Shown piece after piece: positions 19,501-26,888 of a stretch of 37,051 bases of DNA. The notes under the pieces were generated by a model. That model ran no database searches and was not told where the DNA came from. It was given only the letters and a program-made list of their open reading frames with translations. Numbering within the stretch: position 1 is the stretch's first letter; each line of letters begins with the position of its first letter. The stretch is from JAFGDH01 sp964447525 (GTDB taxonomy: Archaea; Aenigmatarchaeota; Aenigmatarchaeia; QMZP01; QMZT01): the NCBI GenBank assembly GCA_964447525.1, contig CAYUSU010000008.1:1-37051 (forward strand). The letters run 5' to 3'. The translations under genes were made by a program, and so were the position numbers.

Positions 19501-19555
19501 ATTAGTATATACTAATATTGCATTGTACAGTAGTGTACAACATAATAGTATACTA
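19501..19555. promoter_or_regulatory. Three palindromes in the promoter of the sensor-giant protein operon
   Basis: The first is the perfect 16-bp palindrome ATTAGTATATACTAAT (19501-19516). The second is TTGTACA-GTAG-TGTACAA (19523-19540), with 7-bp arms. The third is TAGTATACTA (19546-19555). Centres are 23 and 19 bp apart, and the first and third, which share TAGTATA half-sites, are 42 bp apart, about four helical turns. They begin 15 bp before the sensor ATG, where RNA polymerase and TFB/TBP must act. They are plausible operators for the sensor's own wHTH or for the divergent wHTH protein. Confidence 0.7.
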
Positions 19556-19595
19556 AGTGACGGAGTATATATGCTAATAAAATTAATTAATATAG

Positions 19596-19631
19596 GAACC
19601 TTTAAATGTCGATTCGACAATAAATATTATT
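19596..19631 (+). promoter_or_regulatory. Leaderless promoter with inverted repeat, for the coiled-coil wHTH gene
   Basis: A TTTAAA box (19601-19606) lies about 28 nt before the ATG at 19632, the spacing expected for a leaderless archaeal transcript. Directly after it is TGTCGA-T-TCGACA (19607-19619), a 13-bp inverted repeat between the TATA box and the start, an ideal place for a repressor. Confidence 0.6.
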
Positions 19632-20093
19632 ATGGGGCTTTTTAACAGCATTAAAGTTAAAGAAGAAAAGAAGAAAAATCTCTTCGAACTGAAAGAAATC
19701 GCTAAAGAGGAGCGCGAAAAGATACACGCGCACAAAATAAAAGAGATAGTTCTGGAAGAGCTCAAAAACTCCAACATAGACGGACGTATTGACGAAATGT
19801 CCGGAAAACTCGATAATATGGAAAAAATGCTCAGTGATATGAGGAAATCCTTCGCACCTTTCTCCAGGATCAGGGAGGATGGCGTACGTAAAATCAAGAT
19901 AAAAAGGATGATAGCCGAGCTTCTGAAGAAGCATAGAAAGCTGACCGCGAACGACGTATCGGTGATGCTAAATCTTTCCCGCACTCGCTGCAGCGAGTAT
20001 CTTTCGGAGATGGAGAAGCATAATATTACGAATGGATCCATCATGAAGCGCCAGAAATTCTACGAACTGTCTGAAAAATATAAATCGGAATGA
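19632..20093 (+). CDS. Coiled-coil winged-helix DNA-binding protein
   Basis: This 153-residue protein has two parts. Residues about 5-75 are a highly charged Lys/Glu-rich helical region with heptad-like spacing, probably a coiled coil. Residues about 88-150 look like a winged helix (IAELLKKHRKLTANDVSVML, then SRTRCSEYLSEMEKHN and a basic wing). No membrane segment is seen. It is divergent from the sensor-giant protein operon and shares its control region, so it is a good candidate local regulator. Its stop overlaps a possible start of the next gene (ATGA at 20090). The specific family is not recognised. Confidence 0.78.
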   Translation: MGLFNSIKVKEEKKKNLFELKEIAKEEREKIHAHKIKEIVLEELKNSNIDGRIDEMSGKLDNMEKMLSDMRKSFAPFSRIREDGVRKIKIKRMIAELLKKHRKLTANDVSVMLNLSRTRCSEYLSEMEKHNITNGSIMKRQKFYELSEKYKSE

Positions 20094-20106
20094 TAATTAT
20101 TATCAT
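20090..20106. promoter_or_regulatory. 17-bp inverted repeat between the wHTH gene and the next gene
   Basis: ATGATAAT-T-ATTATCAT is a perfect inverted repeat around a central T. It covers the stop of the wHTH gene and reaches the ATG at 20105. A TATA-like AAATATAAAT sits about 20-25 nt upstream of that ATG, so this may be a second promoter with an operator. It is too A+T-rich to be a convincing terminator. Confidence 0.45.
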
Positions 20107-20545
20107 GATCGACCGGACAGTATTGATAATTCTTGTTATTGGACTGATTGCCGCTGCAGTGATGTTTTTCCCGAAGGGCCTTTCTTCCCCTTTCGCCACT
20201 AAAGAGATTCCTGGCATGAAAGATCCAATGTTAGAAATGAGCATCGATAAAGAGATTTACCATTCAGGTGACAGGATGGAGATGAATATATCCCTCCCGC
20301 CGGAGAACGGAAAAATGGTTCTGAAGGTTTATGGAGTCAAAGATAGTAGAGGGGATTATAGGATAAACGAGGAAAGGGATATCACGATAGACGCATTGAA
20401 TGATATGACGAAACTGGATTTCAATCTTCCCAGCTGTTATGGATGCGCGGGCGTGGCCGAAGGGAATTACACAATAATATGCGAGCTTCTCAGCAATAAT
20501 ACTGTAATATATAATACGACAAAGATAATCGAGCTCAGAAAATGA
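20105..20545 (+). CDS. Membrane-anchored extracellular protein, COG1361/Ig-like, unknown role
   Basis: I prefer ATG 20105 (146 aa, MIDRTVLIILV...). The upstream ATG at 20090 adds only five residues read through an inverted repeat. Residues about 4-22 are one hydrophobic segment, uncleaved anchor or signal. The rest is a small beta-rich domain (SIDKEIYHSGDRMEMNISLP, then MVLKVYGVKD), resembling extracellular Ig/CARDB-type domains. A CYGCAG motif near residue 115 could be a disulfide or metal site. It lies between a wHTH gene and a CheY-like gene. No function is recognised. Confidence 0.7.
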   Translation: MIDRTVLIILVIGLIAAAVMFFPKGLSSPFATKEIPGMKDPMLEMSIDKEIYHSGDRMEMNISLPPENGKMVLKVYGVKDSRGDYRINEERDITIDALNDMTKLDFNLPSCYGCAGVAEGNYTIICELLSNNTVIYNTTKIIELRK

Positions 20546-20547
20546 GA

Positions 20548-20557
20548 TTTATTATAA
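20548..20557 (+). promoter_or_regulatory. TATA-like box of the CheY-like gene
   Basis: TTTATTATAA lies about 24 nt before the ATG at 20576, the spacing for a leaderless archaeal promoter. No ribosome site is visible before that ATG. Confidence 0.45.
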
Positions 20558-20575
20558 CAAAAATAAATTAATATT

Positions 20576-20947
20576 ATGGGCAAGAAAAAAATCATGATAG
20601 TTGACGATGAAGAGGATACGCTGGACCTGATAGAAAACCTCCTCGAATCCGATTTCGACGTAATAAAGGCAAACGACGGAAAAAAATGCCTGAGTCTCCT
20701 GAAAAAGGACACACCTGATCTGATTCTCGTTGACATAATGATGCCGAAGATGTCGGGAACCGATCTCGCTGAAGCTATCAGGTCGGACCCGAAAACCAGA
20801 AAGATGAAGATAGCGTTCCTCACCGTTGTCGGGCTGGATGACGTAGACAAAAAAAGGGTTGACAAGATCAAAGCAGTCGATTACATATTGAAACCCTTCG
20901 AAAACAAGGTTTTTGTGGAAAAAATGAAAAAAATCATGGCCAAATAG
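20576..20947 (+). CDS. Stand-alone CheY-like response regulator receiver
   Basis: This 123-residue protein is a single receiver domain with all key residues: acidic pair D10/D11, phosphoacceptor D53 in LVDIMMPKMSG, T83 (FLTVV) and K106 followed by P (LKPF). There is no output domain, so it should act by protein contact, as CheY or Spo0F do, or as a phosphate relay. No histidine kinase is seen in the window, so the partner is encoded elsewhere. Its position beside the surface-protein and wHTH genes suggests, but does not show, a link to surface regulation. Confidence 0.93.
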   Translation: MGKKKIMIVDDEEDTLDLIENLLESDFDVIKANDGKKCLSLLKKDTPDLILVDIMMPKMSGTDLAEAIRSDPKTRKMKIAFLTVVGLDDVDKKRVDKIKAVDYILKPFENKVFVEKMKKIMAK

Positions 20948-21000
20948 CGATTTCCATAAGATTTTTTCGTTTTCGGTTATACGATACAGATATAATACTA

Positions 21001-21047
21001 ATATATAATGAAAAGAAAAAATAATCAGTAATATATTTCGGGGTGAT
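21001..21047 (+). promoter_or_regulatory. Promoter and ribosome binding site of fbp
   Basis: A TATA-like ATATATAAT lies at about 21001-21009. GGTGAT (21042-21047) precedes the ATG at 21052 by 4 nt. The ribosome site decides for that ATG over the GTG at 21043, which lies inside it. Confidence 0.6.
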
Positions 21048-21051
21048 AGTC

Positions 21052-22155
21052 ATGAAGATAACACTTTCTGTTATTAAGGCGGATATAGGCAGTATCGGTG
21101 GCCACATAAAACCGAGCGGTAAACTGTTCAAGTCGGTTAAGGATTACATTGCAACCAACGGGACAGGGATATTAAAGGATTTCTACGTGAGTTATACCGG
21201 GGACGACATCGCGATCCTCATGTCACATACCAGAGGAAAGGGAGATAGCAAGATACATAAGCTTGCCTGGGATGCGTTCCTTGCGGGAACCGACGTAGCT
21301 CGGAAACAGGGTCTTTACGGTGCAGGCCAGGACTTACTGAAGGACACATTTTCAGGAAATGTCAAGGGCATGGGTCCGGCTGTCGCGGAGATGGAATTCA
21401 AGGAAAGACCTAACGAGCCTTTCGTGTTCTTCGCCGCGGACAAGACCGAACCCGGAGCTTACAACCTTCCCATGTATCTGACTTTCGCCGATCCGATGAA
21501 CACGCCGGGGCTTTTACTCCAACCGAACCTTACCAAGGGATTCAAGTTCACAATAATGGACGTTTCCTATACAAAGGGGGACAGGGTGATCGAGCTTAAA
21601 ACACCGGAAGACCTTTACAACATTGCCGCCCTCCTCAGGGACAATGACAAGTACGTCGTCGAATCCATCGTTTCGAGAGAATCAGGCGAGCCGGCCGCTG
21701 CGGTTAGTACGACAAGACTCCATAACATAGCTGGCAAGTATACGGGAAAGGATGATCCTGTCGCCCTAGTCAGGGTGCAGCACGACTTCCCGGCCACTGG
21801 TGAAGTGCTGGCTCCTTACGCGAGGGGTCATTTCGTCGGAGGGGGTATGAGAGGATCGCATCACATGCCTCTGATGCCTTTGAAAATCAATTCACCCACA
21901 TCCTATTTTGACGGCCCGCCGATGGTGAGCTGCGCGGCATTCTGCGTACATAACGGTAAATTTACCGAACCGGCGGACTGTTTCGATCATCCGTTTTGGG
22001 ACTATGTCAGGGATAAGGTTTCGAGGAAATCCATCGAGATGCGCGACCAGGGATTTTCGGGACCTGCCATGCTTCCGTTTACCGAACTTGAATACGGAGG
22101 AATAGTAAAGATATTGGAAAGCATGAACAAGAAGTTCACTGTGAGGAAAAAATGA
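21052..22155 (+). CDS. fbp: Fructose-1,6-bisphosphate aldolase/phosphatase (class V, bifunctional)
   Basis: This protein of about 367 residues matches the archaeal FBPA/P family along its whole length. It makes fructose 1,6-bisphosphate from triose phosphates and then dephosphorylates it to fructose 6-phosphate, driving gluconeogenesis one way. The N-terminus (KITLSVIKADIGSIGGH) holds conserved metal-binding acid and His. ADKTEPGAYNLP contains the Lys and Tyr region used in the Schiff-base aldolase step. GQDLLKD, GRGH-like ARGHFVGGGMRGSHH and SYFDGPP are also family signatures. The start is set by GGTGAT 4 nt before ATG. The stop overlaps the gapN start as ATGA, indicating coupled translation. 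Confidence 0.96.
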   Translation: MKITLSVIKADIGSIGGHIKPSGKLFKSVKDYIATNGTGILKDFYVSYTGDDIAILMSHTRGKGDSKIHKLAWDAFLAGTDVARKQGLYGAGQDLLKDTFSGNVKGMGPAVAEMEFKERPNEPFVFFAADKTEPGAYNLPMYLTFADPMNTPGLLLQPNLTKGFKFTIMDVSYTKGDRVIELKTPEDLYNIAALLRDNDKYVVESIVSRESGEPAAAVSTTRLHNIAGKYTGKDDPVALVRVQHDFPATGEVLAPYARGHFVGGGMRGSHHMPLMPLKINSPTSYFDGPPMVSCAAFCVHNGKFTEPADCFDHPFWDYVRDKVSRKSIEMRDQGFSGPAMLPFTELEYGGIVKILESMNKKFTVRKK

Positions 22156-23642
22156 CAAAGGATATCTTCGCCCCGATAAAATCCAGTAAAAAAGGCAAGC
22201 CACTCTACCGTATGTTCATAGACGGAGAGTGGATCGAAGCGAAGACCAAAGAGACCTTCGAGATTTCCAATCCGGCTAACGGAAAGACCATTGCTCATGC
22301 ACAAACAGCTACGATAGACGATGCGAGGAAGGTCGTTAAGTCCGCATTCAATGCCAGAAAAGGACTGAGCGAAATGTACGCTATTGATCGTGCTAAAATA
22401 CTCAAAAAGGCCGCCGAACTTCTAATCGAACACAAAAAGGAATTCGTTGACTTGATCATTCAGGAATCCGGAAAACCCGTTTCCGTTACCGAAGGTGAAG
22501 TGAAAGCGGCAGCCGAACGCCTTATGTACTCTTCTGAAGAATGCAAGGACATATACGGTGAGGAGATCAGAGGCGACATGTCTCCACATAAGACGGATAA
22601 GTTTGCCATGGTCATCCGCCAGCCGCTGGGAACAGTCCTTGCCATCACCCCGTTCAACTACCCGCTTCACATCGCTATATGCAAGATAGCACCTGCCTTT
22701 GCTGCCGGAAATGCAGTAATATGCAAGCCCGCTTCAAAAAATCCCATATGTATGATAATGTTCGCAAGGCTGATGGAACTGGCGGGCGCTCCTAAGGGTT
22801 CCTTCCAGCTTATCACCGGCGGGGGATCTGGAATAGGCGACTTCCTGGTCAATCATCCGAAGATAAGCATGATCTCATTTACCGGCTCTACGTCCGTCGG
22901 AAAACACATCGCCCAGATATGCGGGATGAAGAAACTGCATCTGGAACTCGGCGGGAAGGCCCCGGCGATCGTTCTTAATGATTGTGACCTCGCTATCGCG
23001 GTCAAGGAATGCCTTAAAGGCGCTCTCACGTTTTCCGGCCAGAGATGCGATGCCATATCCAGGGTTCTCGTTGAAAAAGGCATAGCGGACGAATTCGTCA
23101 AAACGATTCTTAAAGAAATAAAGAAATGGAAGATGGGTGATCCGAAAAAGAATGACACGTTAATCGGTCCGTTGATAAACCAGCAGGCCATTGAAAAGGT
23201 GGACGGCCTCGTTCAGGATGCGATACACTGGGGTGCTAAACTCCTTCTCGGCGGAAGATACGATGGACTGTTTTACGAGCCAACCGTATTGGATAGGGTT
23301 ACCCCTAAAATGAGAATTGCGTGGGAAGAAACATTCGGGCCGGTCGTGACGATAATAAAGGTGGATGATTATGAGGAAGCAATAAAAATCGCGAACGATA
23401 GCGATTACGGACTGGACGCATGCGTGTTCACGAATGATGTAGGCAAGGCGATGGATGCCGGCCTTCGTTTGGAGGACGGGACGGTCAGCATAAATGCCTC
23501 CCCATCACATGGTCTTGGACTCTTCCCGTTCGGCGGAGACAAGGATTCCGGAATCGGACGAGAGGGCATTCGCCACTCGCTGCTAGAAATGACAAAGGTC
23601 CATACTGTCATATTCAGAAAAACGTACAATCCTGATAAATAA
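22152..23642 (+). CDS. gapN: Aldehyde dehydrogenase, probable non-phosphorylating glyceraldehyde-3-phosphate dehydrogenase
   Basis: This 496-residue aldehyde dehydrogenase has catalytic C299 in SGQRCDAISRVLV, general base E265 in LELGGKAP, N169 in ITPFNYPL and the NAD(P)-binding FTGSTSVGK. The GQRCxAxxRVLV stretch and the C-terminal GTVSIN...FPFGGDKDSGIGREGIRHS are close to GAPN, which oxidises glyceraldehyde 3-phosphate straight to 3-phosphoglycerate without making ATP. ATGA overlap with fbp and the nearby tpiA support a role in triose-phosphate metabolism. Other aldehyde substrates (lactaldehyde, succinate semialdehyde) cannot be excluded from sequence alone. Confidence 0.85.
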   Translation: MTKDIFAPIKSSKKGKPLYRMFIDGEWIEAKTKETFEISNPANGKTIAHAQTATIDDARKVVKSAFNARKGLSEMYAIDRAKILKKAAELLIEHKKEFVDLIIQESGKPVSVTEGEVKAAAERLMYSSEECKDIYGEEIRGDMSPHKTDKFAMVIRQPLGTVLAITPFNYPLHIAICKIAPAFAAGNAVICKPASKNPICMIMFARLMELAGAPKGSFQLITGGGSGIGDFLVNHPKISMISFTGSTSVGKHIAQICGMKKLHLELGGKAPAIVLNDCDLAIAVKECLKGALTFSGQRCDAISRVLVEKGIADEFVKTILKEIKKWKMGDPKKNDTLIGPLINQQAIEKVDGLVQDAIHWGAKLLLGGRYDGLFYEPTVLDRVTPKMRIAWEETFGPVVTIIKVDDYEEAIKIANDSDYGLDACVFTNDVGKAMDAGLRLEDGTVSINASPSHGLGLFPFGGDKDSGIGREGIRHSLLEMTKVHTVIFRKTYNPDK

Positions 23643-23643
23643 A

Positions 23644-24138
23644 TTATTTCTCAAGTATTTTTGCGTGCTTTTTCAGTTTTTTGAATACCCCGTCAATCGT
23701 CCCTGGTATCACCTTGGTGGAGGATGTGGTCTCGATGAATCCCATATCCCTCGGAAACCGGGGAACTATGTGTACATGCAGATGAAGTATGCTCCCCCCG
23801 GCGACGTCTCCGCCCATGTTGATACCCACATTGAATCCGGCTGGTTTTATAACCTTCTTCAGAAGCCTGACGGATTTCCTTACAAGATCAAAAAGCCTTG
23901 CGTATTCTTCCTTATTCAATTGGTCAAGATCGGTGACATGGCGAATAGGAATGATCTGGATATGACCGGCGTTGTATGGGAAAAGGTTCATGATCACCAT
24001 GAAATTCTTGTCCTTGAAAAGAACCTTCTTCGGGATTTTTGGGTCATTCTTGGCTATACCACAGAAAAGGCAGCCCTTAAACTTGGGAGCTTTAACGTAT
24101 TTCTCCCTACCCTCTGCATAAATATAATTCTCAAACAT
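23644..24138 (-). CDS. HIT-family nucleotide hydrolase/phosphorylase
   Basis: This 164-residue protein has the histidine triad HLHVHIV at residues 119-123 and onward, and an N-terminal CLFCG (23-26) that in many HIT proteins binds zinc with a His. The length and C-terminal helix fit the Ap4A phosphorylase-like branch found in archaea. These enzymes hydrolyse or phosphorolyse dinucleoside polyphosphates or AMP conjugates. After removing the artefactual duplication at the N gap, its ATG follows the tpiA stop by one base (TGA-A-ATG), so the two genes form an operon. It converges with gapN, with stops almost touching. Confidence 0.9.
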   Translation of the reverse strand: MFENYIYAEGREKYVKAPKFKGCLFCGIAKNDPKIPKKVLFKDKNFMVIMNLFPYNAGHIQIIPIRHVTDLDQLNKEEYARLFDLVRKSVRLLKKVIKPAGFNVGINMGGDVAGGSILHLHVHIVPRFPRDMGFIETTSSTKVIPGTIDGVFKKLKKHAKILEK

Positions 24139-24319
24139 TTCACTTCAGCCCCTTTGCAATTGCCNNNNNNNNNNNNNNNNNNNNNNNNNNNNNNNNNNNN
24201 NNNNNNNNNNNNNNNNNNNNNNNNNNNNNNNNNNNNNNNNNNNNNNNNNNNNNNNNNNNNNNNNCCCTCTGCATAAATATAATTCTCAAACATTTCACTT
24301 CAGCCCCTTTGCAATTGCC
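24110..24319. other. Scaffold gap (100 N) flanked by an exact 55-bp duplication
   Basis: The 100 Ns span 24165-24264. The 55 bases on the left (24110-24164) are identical to the 55 on the right (24265-24319). Both copies contain the tpiA 3' end and the HIT 5' end. An overlap of exactly 55 bp is what two contigs from a k=55 de Bruijn assembly show. The true sequence probably has one copy and no gap. Confidence 0.9.
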
Positions 24320-24963
24320 TTGGTAGCGGCGTAAACATTCTTTGCCTTAACAACGGCTGATGCGACCAGAACCCCACTGGTTCCCAGTTTCAGCGATGAT
24401 TCCGCATCATCCCCCGTCGAGACGCCTGCTCCGCAGAGAGGAACGACATTGCGATTGATTTTTTTGACTTCCTTTACGAATTCCCGAACGCTGTCTGGTT
24501 TCATCTGAGAAATCGATTTTCCGCTTCCTATCAATACCGGGTCTTCGTAAGCGACGTAATCCGGTTTCATTGCTGTTATCTTCTTTGCATCCCCGACATT
24601 CGGAGCACATACTACCGTCGTCAATCCGATTTCCTTGCATCTTGATATGGTTTCTTTTATTGTTCCCATTGTGAGCCTTCGTTCTGCATGGGAAATAAGC
24701 GTGCCTTTCGCTCCCGCATCTTTGACGGATTCCGGAAGGACATGACCAGTCCGGCTTCCCGGCATGACCGGATCGACATGCTGAGCGAATACCGGGATAT
24801 TGACAACATTGGAAATCATTCGTATGTCCGTCGGCTGAACGGAAACGATGATATCCACTTTTTCTTCTTTCGCCACTTTTTCGGCGGCCTTCGCTATCTT
24901 CAATGCATTCCTTCCAATCCCTTGTTCATATGCCTTGCAATTGATCAGAAAAATGGGTTTCAT
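24295..24963 (-). CDS. tpiA: Triosephosphate isomerase, archaeal type
   Basis: This 222-residue enzyme interconverts glyceraldehyde 3-phosphate and dihydroxyacetone phosphate. It is the short archaeal form rather than the ~250-residue bacterial one. Catalytic residues are visible: K10 in the N-K motif (INCKAY), H92 in ISHAERR and E140 in YEDPVLIGSGKS, followed by phosphate-binding CGAGVSTG and GVLVASAVV. A TATA-like TTTTTATT lies about 25-30 nt upstream of the ATG. It is followed at once by the HIT gene. Together with fbp and gapN it makes a triose-phosphate cluster. Confidence 0.96.
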   Translation of the reverse strand: MKPIFLINCKAYEQGIGRNALKIAKAAEKVAKEEKVDIIVSVQPTDIRMISNVVNIPVFAQHVDPVMPGSRTGHVLPESVKDAGAKGTLISHAERRLTMGTIKETISRCKEIGLTTVVCAPNVGDAKKITAMKPDYVAYEDPVLIGSGKSISQMKPDSVREFVKEVKKINRNVVPLCGAGVSTGDDAESSLKLGTSGVLVASAVVKAKNVYAATKAIAKGLK

Positions 24964-25030
24964 GATAATACTTCCTACCGATTCAATAAAAAGTTAATAC
25001 CCGGAAAATCCGTTCTGTCCAGTGATAATA

Positions 25031-25040
25031 ATATAAATTT
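25031..25040 (+). promoter_or_regulatory. TATA-like box of the COG1361-like gene
   Basis: ATATAAATTT about 24 nt before the ATG at 25059 gives a leaderless promoter. No ribosome site is seen before that ATG. Confidence 0.5.
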
Positions 25041-25058
25041 AAAATTCAAGTAAACTAC

Positions 25059-26389
25059 ATGATTAGGAAGTTACTGTTAATTCTGACTATAATGGCTTTG
25101 ATACCTGTAAGTGCATATGCACTAAAATTCACACCCACTCCCGTTACGGCAACCACGGAAGTCGAGCAGCTATTCACTTACAATCTTCACATCGAAAATG
25201 ACGGTGAACGAGACGACGCTTTCGTTATCTCTGTTTCAAGCCCCAGGCCAGAATGGGTCAACCTTGATCGGTTTTATGTGATGATAGACGCGTACAATTC
25301 AGACGACGTTGGAATGGTGATATACCCGAAGGAGAACGGTTCCTACATATTCGAAATCGAAGTATTCTCCACCAGCAACCCGGAAATAAGAGCTAATGAT
25401 GAAGTATATCTTTCGGTTATAGCAAACAAGGAGATCGACATAAAGAGTCTTGGTGCTGTTTCAGATGGAGAAACACTGAAACTAAGCCTTGATGTTTTTT
25501 CGCTTTTCAAGAAAAACATATACATAGATTTCGAGATCACCGACGATGAAGGCAACAGGGTAAAATATCTGACCAAAGGCGTCGACGTCGAAGGAAACCA
25601 GATGATTGAAGAGGAAGTATATATCGGCGACCTCGCCTCCGGCGTATATACGGCCAAGGCAAGCATACCAGATCTTGACCTTTTCAAACAGGCGACTTTC
25701 GAAGTCTCCCCATTCCATAATGTGGTAAAGACGGTCAAAACATCATCCAATCCTTTTGTTGAAGAGATAGAGATACTCGTCGAGAACAAGGGTAACACGG
25801 AAGAGAACTACCTTTTGAAGGAGATCATCCCTTCGAGTCAGTGGATCACTTTCGTTGATGATCCGGACAACGAAGTTGCTGAAGGTGCTCACGTTACATA
25901 TCAATGGATGCTCAAGGGGCTGGCGACAGGAGAACCGGTCTCCATCAAATACCGTGTGGAACACTGGCCGGGTTATGTGTTATGGTTTGTTGTCGGAATA
26001 TGCATTCTTGGCGTGATCGGAATCTCGCTTGTGAAGGTTTCCAAACCTTCCATCAAGAAACATTATTTCAAGAAGAAAGGCGAGAAGCTCATAGTTCTGG
26101 AAGTCAAGGGCTCCCTTTCAAGGAAGGTGAACAGTGCCATGGTCAAGGATGCCATTTCGCCTTTAGCGAGGGTTGATGAGAATTTCGATGGTCCCCGTCC
26201 CATCGTCAGAGTTTCGGATTCCGGGACAGAACTCATCTGGAGACTCGGTGACCTGAAAGCGCGAGGAGAGGTCCTTCTCTCATATCGGGTCAAACCATTA
26301 ATCGAGGCGGAAATGAAAATGCCAAAGGCGCATCTCACGTTCCGCGACAACGGCGACAAGAAGTTCAGGGTCTCTTCGAAACAGGTAGT
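25059..26389 (+). CDS. COG1361-like membrane protein with extracellular and cytoplasmic beta domains (3' end lost in gap)
   Basis: About 443 residues are visible before the N gap. Residues 1-22 are a signal peptide (MIRKLLLILTIMALIP, cleaved near AYA). An extracellular part of about 280 residues follows with Ig-like domains of the NEW3/COG1361 type (NDGERDDAF...; VENKGNTEENYLLKEIIPS). A membrane helix lies at about 310-330 (LWFVVGICILGVIGISLV), then a basic stretch and a further domain (RVSDSGTELIWRLGDLKARGEVLLSYRV) that resembles DUF11-like repeats but should be inside the cell. Any reading frame that continues through the Ns into the tRNA is not real. The role is unknown; surface architecture is likely. 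Confidence 0.8.
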
Positions 26390-26489
26390 NNNNNNNNNNN
26401 NNNNNNNNNNNNNNNNNNNNNNNNNNNNNNNNNNNNNNNNNNNNNNNNNNNNNNNNNNNNNNNNNNNNNNNNNNNNNNNNNNNNNNNNN
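26390..26489. other. Scaffold gap (100 N) of unknown true length
   Basis: A run of exactly 100 Ns cuts the COG1361-like gene on the left and the tRNA-Tyr 5' end on the right. Unlike the other gap, the flanks are not duplicated, so real sequence is missing: at least the end of the protein and the first part of the tRNA. Confidence 0.95.
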
Positions 26490-26621
26490 GAGCAATCTGG
26501 AAGAGCGATCGGCTGTAGCCAAGCGCGTAATGATATAAACTTCGGTTTTATGAATGTGTTTGACGTTCGCAGTCGCTTGAAAGAAACCGATAGGTCGGGA
26601 GTTCAAATCTCCCCCTCGGGA
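26490..26621 (+). tRNA. tRNA-Tyr (GTA), intron-containing, 5' end lost in the gap
   Basis: Visible parts: D loop with GG (AATCTGGAA); D-stem 3' strand GAGC; anticodon stem ATCGG (26508-26512) pairing with CCGAT (26587-26591); loop C-T-GTA-G with anticodon GTA at 26515-26517; variable loop AGGTC; T arm GGGAG-TTCAAAT-CTCCC (26597-26613); acceptor 3' strand CCTCGGG and discriminator A at 26621, no CCA. The implied C1-G72 pair is the archaeal/eukaryotic tRNA-Tyr identity element. A 67-nt intron (about 26519-26585) follows position 37, with CAAGCG/CGCTTG (26520-26525 / 26574-26579) as a bulge-helix-bulge type helix and an internal AAAC-TTCG-GTTT hairpin. The first four bases (GAGC) do not pair with the D-stem 3' strand, where GCTC is expected; this may be a contig-end error. 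Confidence 0.87.
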
Positions 26622-26634
26622 TTTATTTTTTACA
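26622..26634 (+). terminator. T-rich tract after tRNA-Tyr
   Basis: A T-rich tract (TTTATTTTTT) directly follows the discriminator base. Archaeal termination commonly occurs at such T tracts. Confidence 0.45.
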
Positions 26635-26785
26635 CCGAAAACCCAATTATCTGGAAAATAGAAGTGATTCCATTTTCTCCCCTAAAAACCGATATCATTC
26701 GACGAATGAATAAGTATTTAAGCAACTTCCGTATATATACAATCAATAATTTAACAAAAGCTCGCGCTTCAGGAGGGTGAGTTTC

Positions 26786-26809
26786 ATGGGTAAGAAAAAG
26801 GTAAAATAA
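26786..26809 (+). CDS. Micro-ORF, 7 codons, basic (MGKKKVK)
   Basis: The ATG is preceded by AGGAGGGTGAG (from 26771), one of the best ribosome sites in the window, 6-8 nt away. The peptide would be MGKKKVK and stops at TAA 26807-26809. A TATA-like stretch lies 45-60 nt upstream. This could be a leader peptide, a real microprotein, or a remnant of a gene start, since GKKK-type starts occur in longer archaeal proteins. No conservation data are available here, so confidence is low. Confidence 0.25.
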   Translation: MGKKKVK

Positions 26810-26888
26810 TGTGATAAAAAGATAATGCACGTTAGACCGGTTGTTTTTCCCTGTTTTCATTTTCAAAATATAAATGGAGGATGTTCGC

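Noticed and set aside
19486..19620. N-terminal extension of the membrane wHTH protein to an ATG at 19620
   Set aside because: The extra 45 residues read through AT-rich palindromic promoter DNA and precede a well-formed wHTH that starts at the ATG at 19485.
23665..24276. Plus-strand ORF of 203 codons including Ns
   Set aside because: It is antisense to the HIT gene and crosses the N gap.
24110..24319. Real 55-bp direct repeat or partial duplication of the HIT gene
   Set aside because: The exact length of 55 and the 100-N spacer fit a contig overlap better than a biological duplication.
26490..26780. Continuation of the COG1361-like frame through the Ns to a stop at 26780
   Set aside because: It reads through the N gap and then through a tRNA gene; the true C-terminus is unknown.
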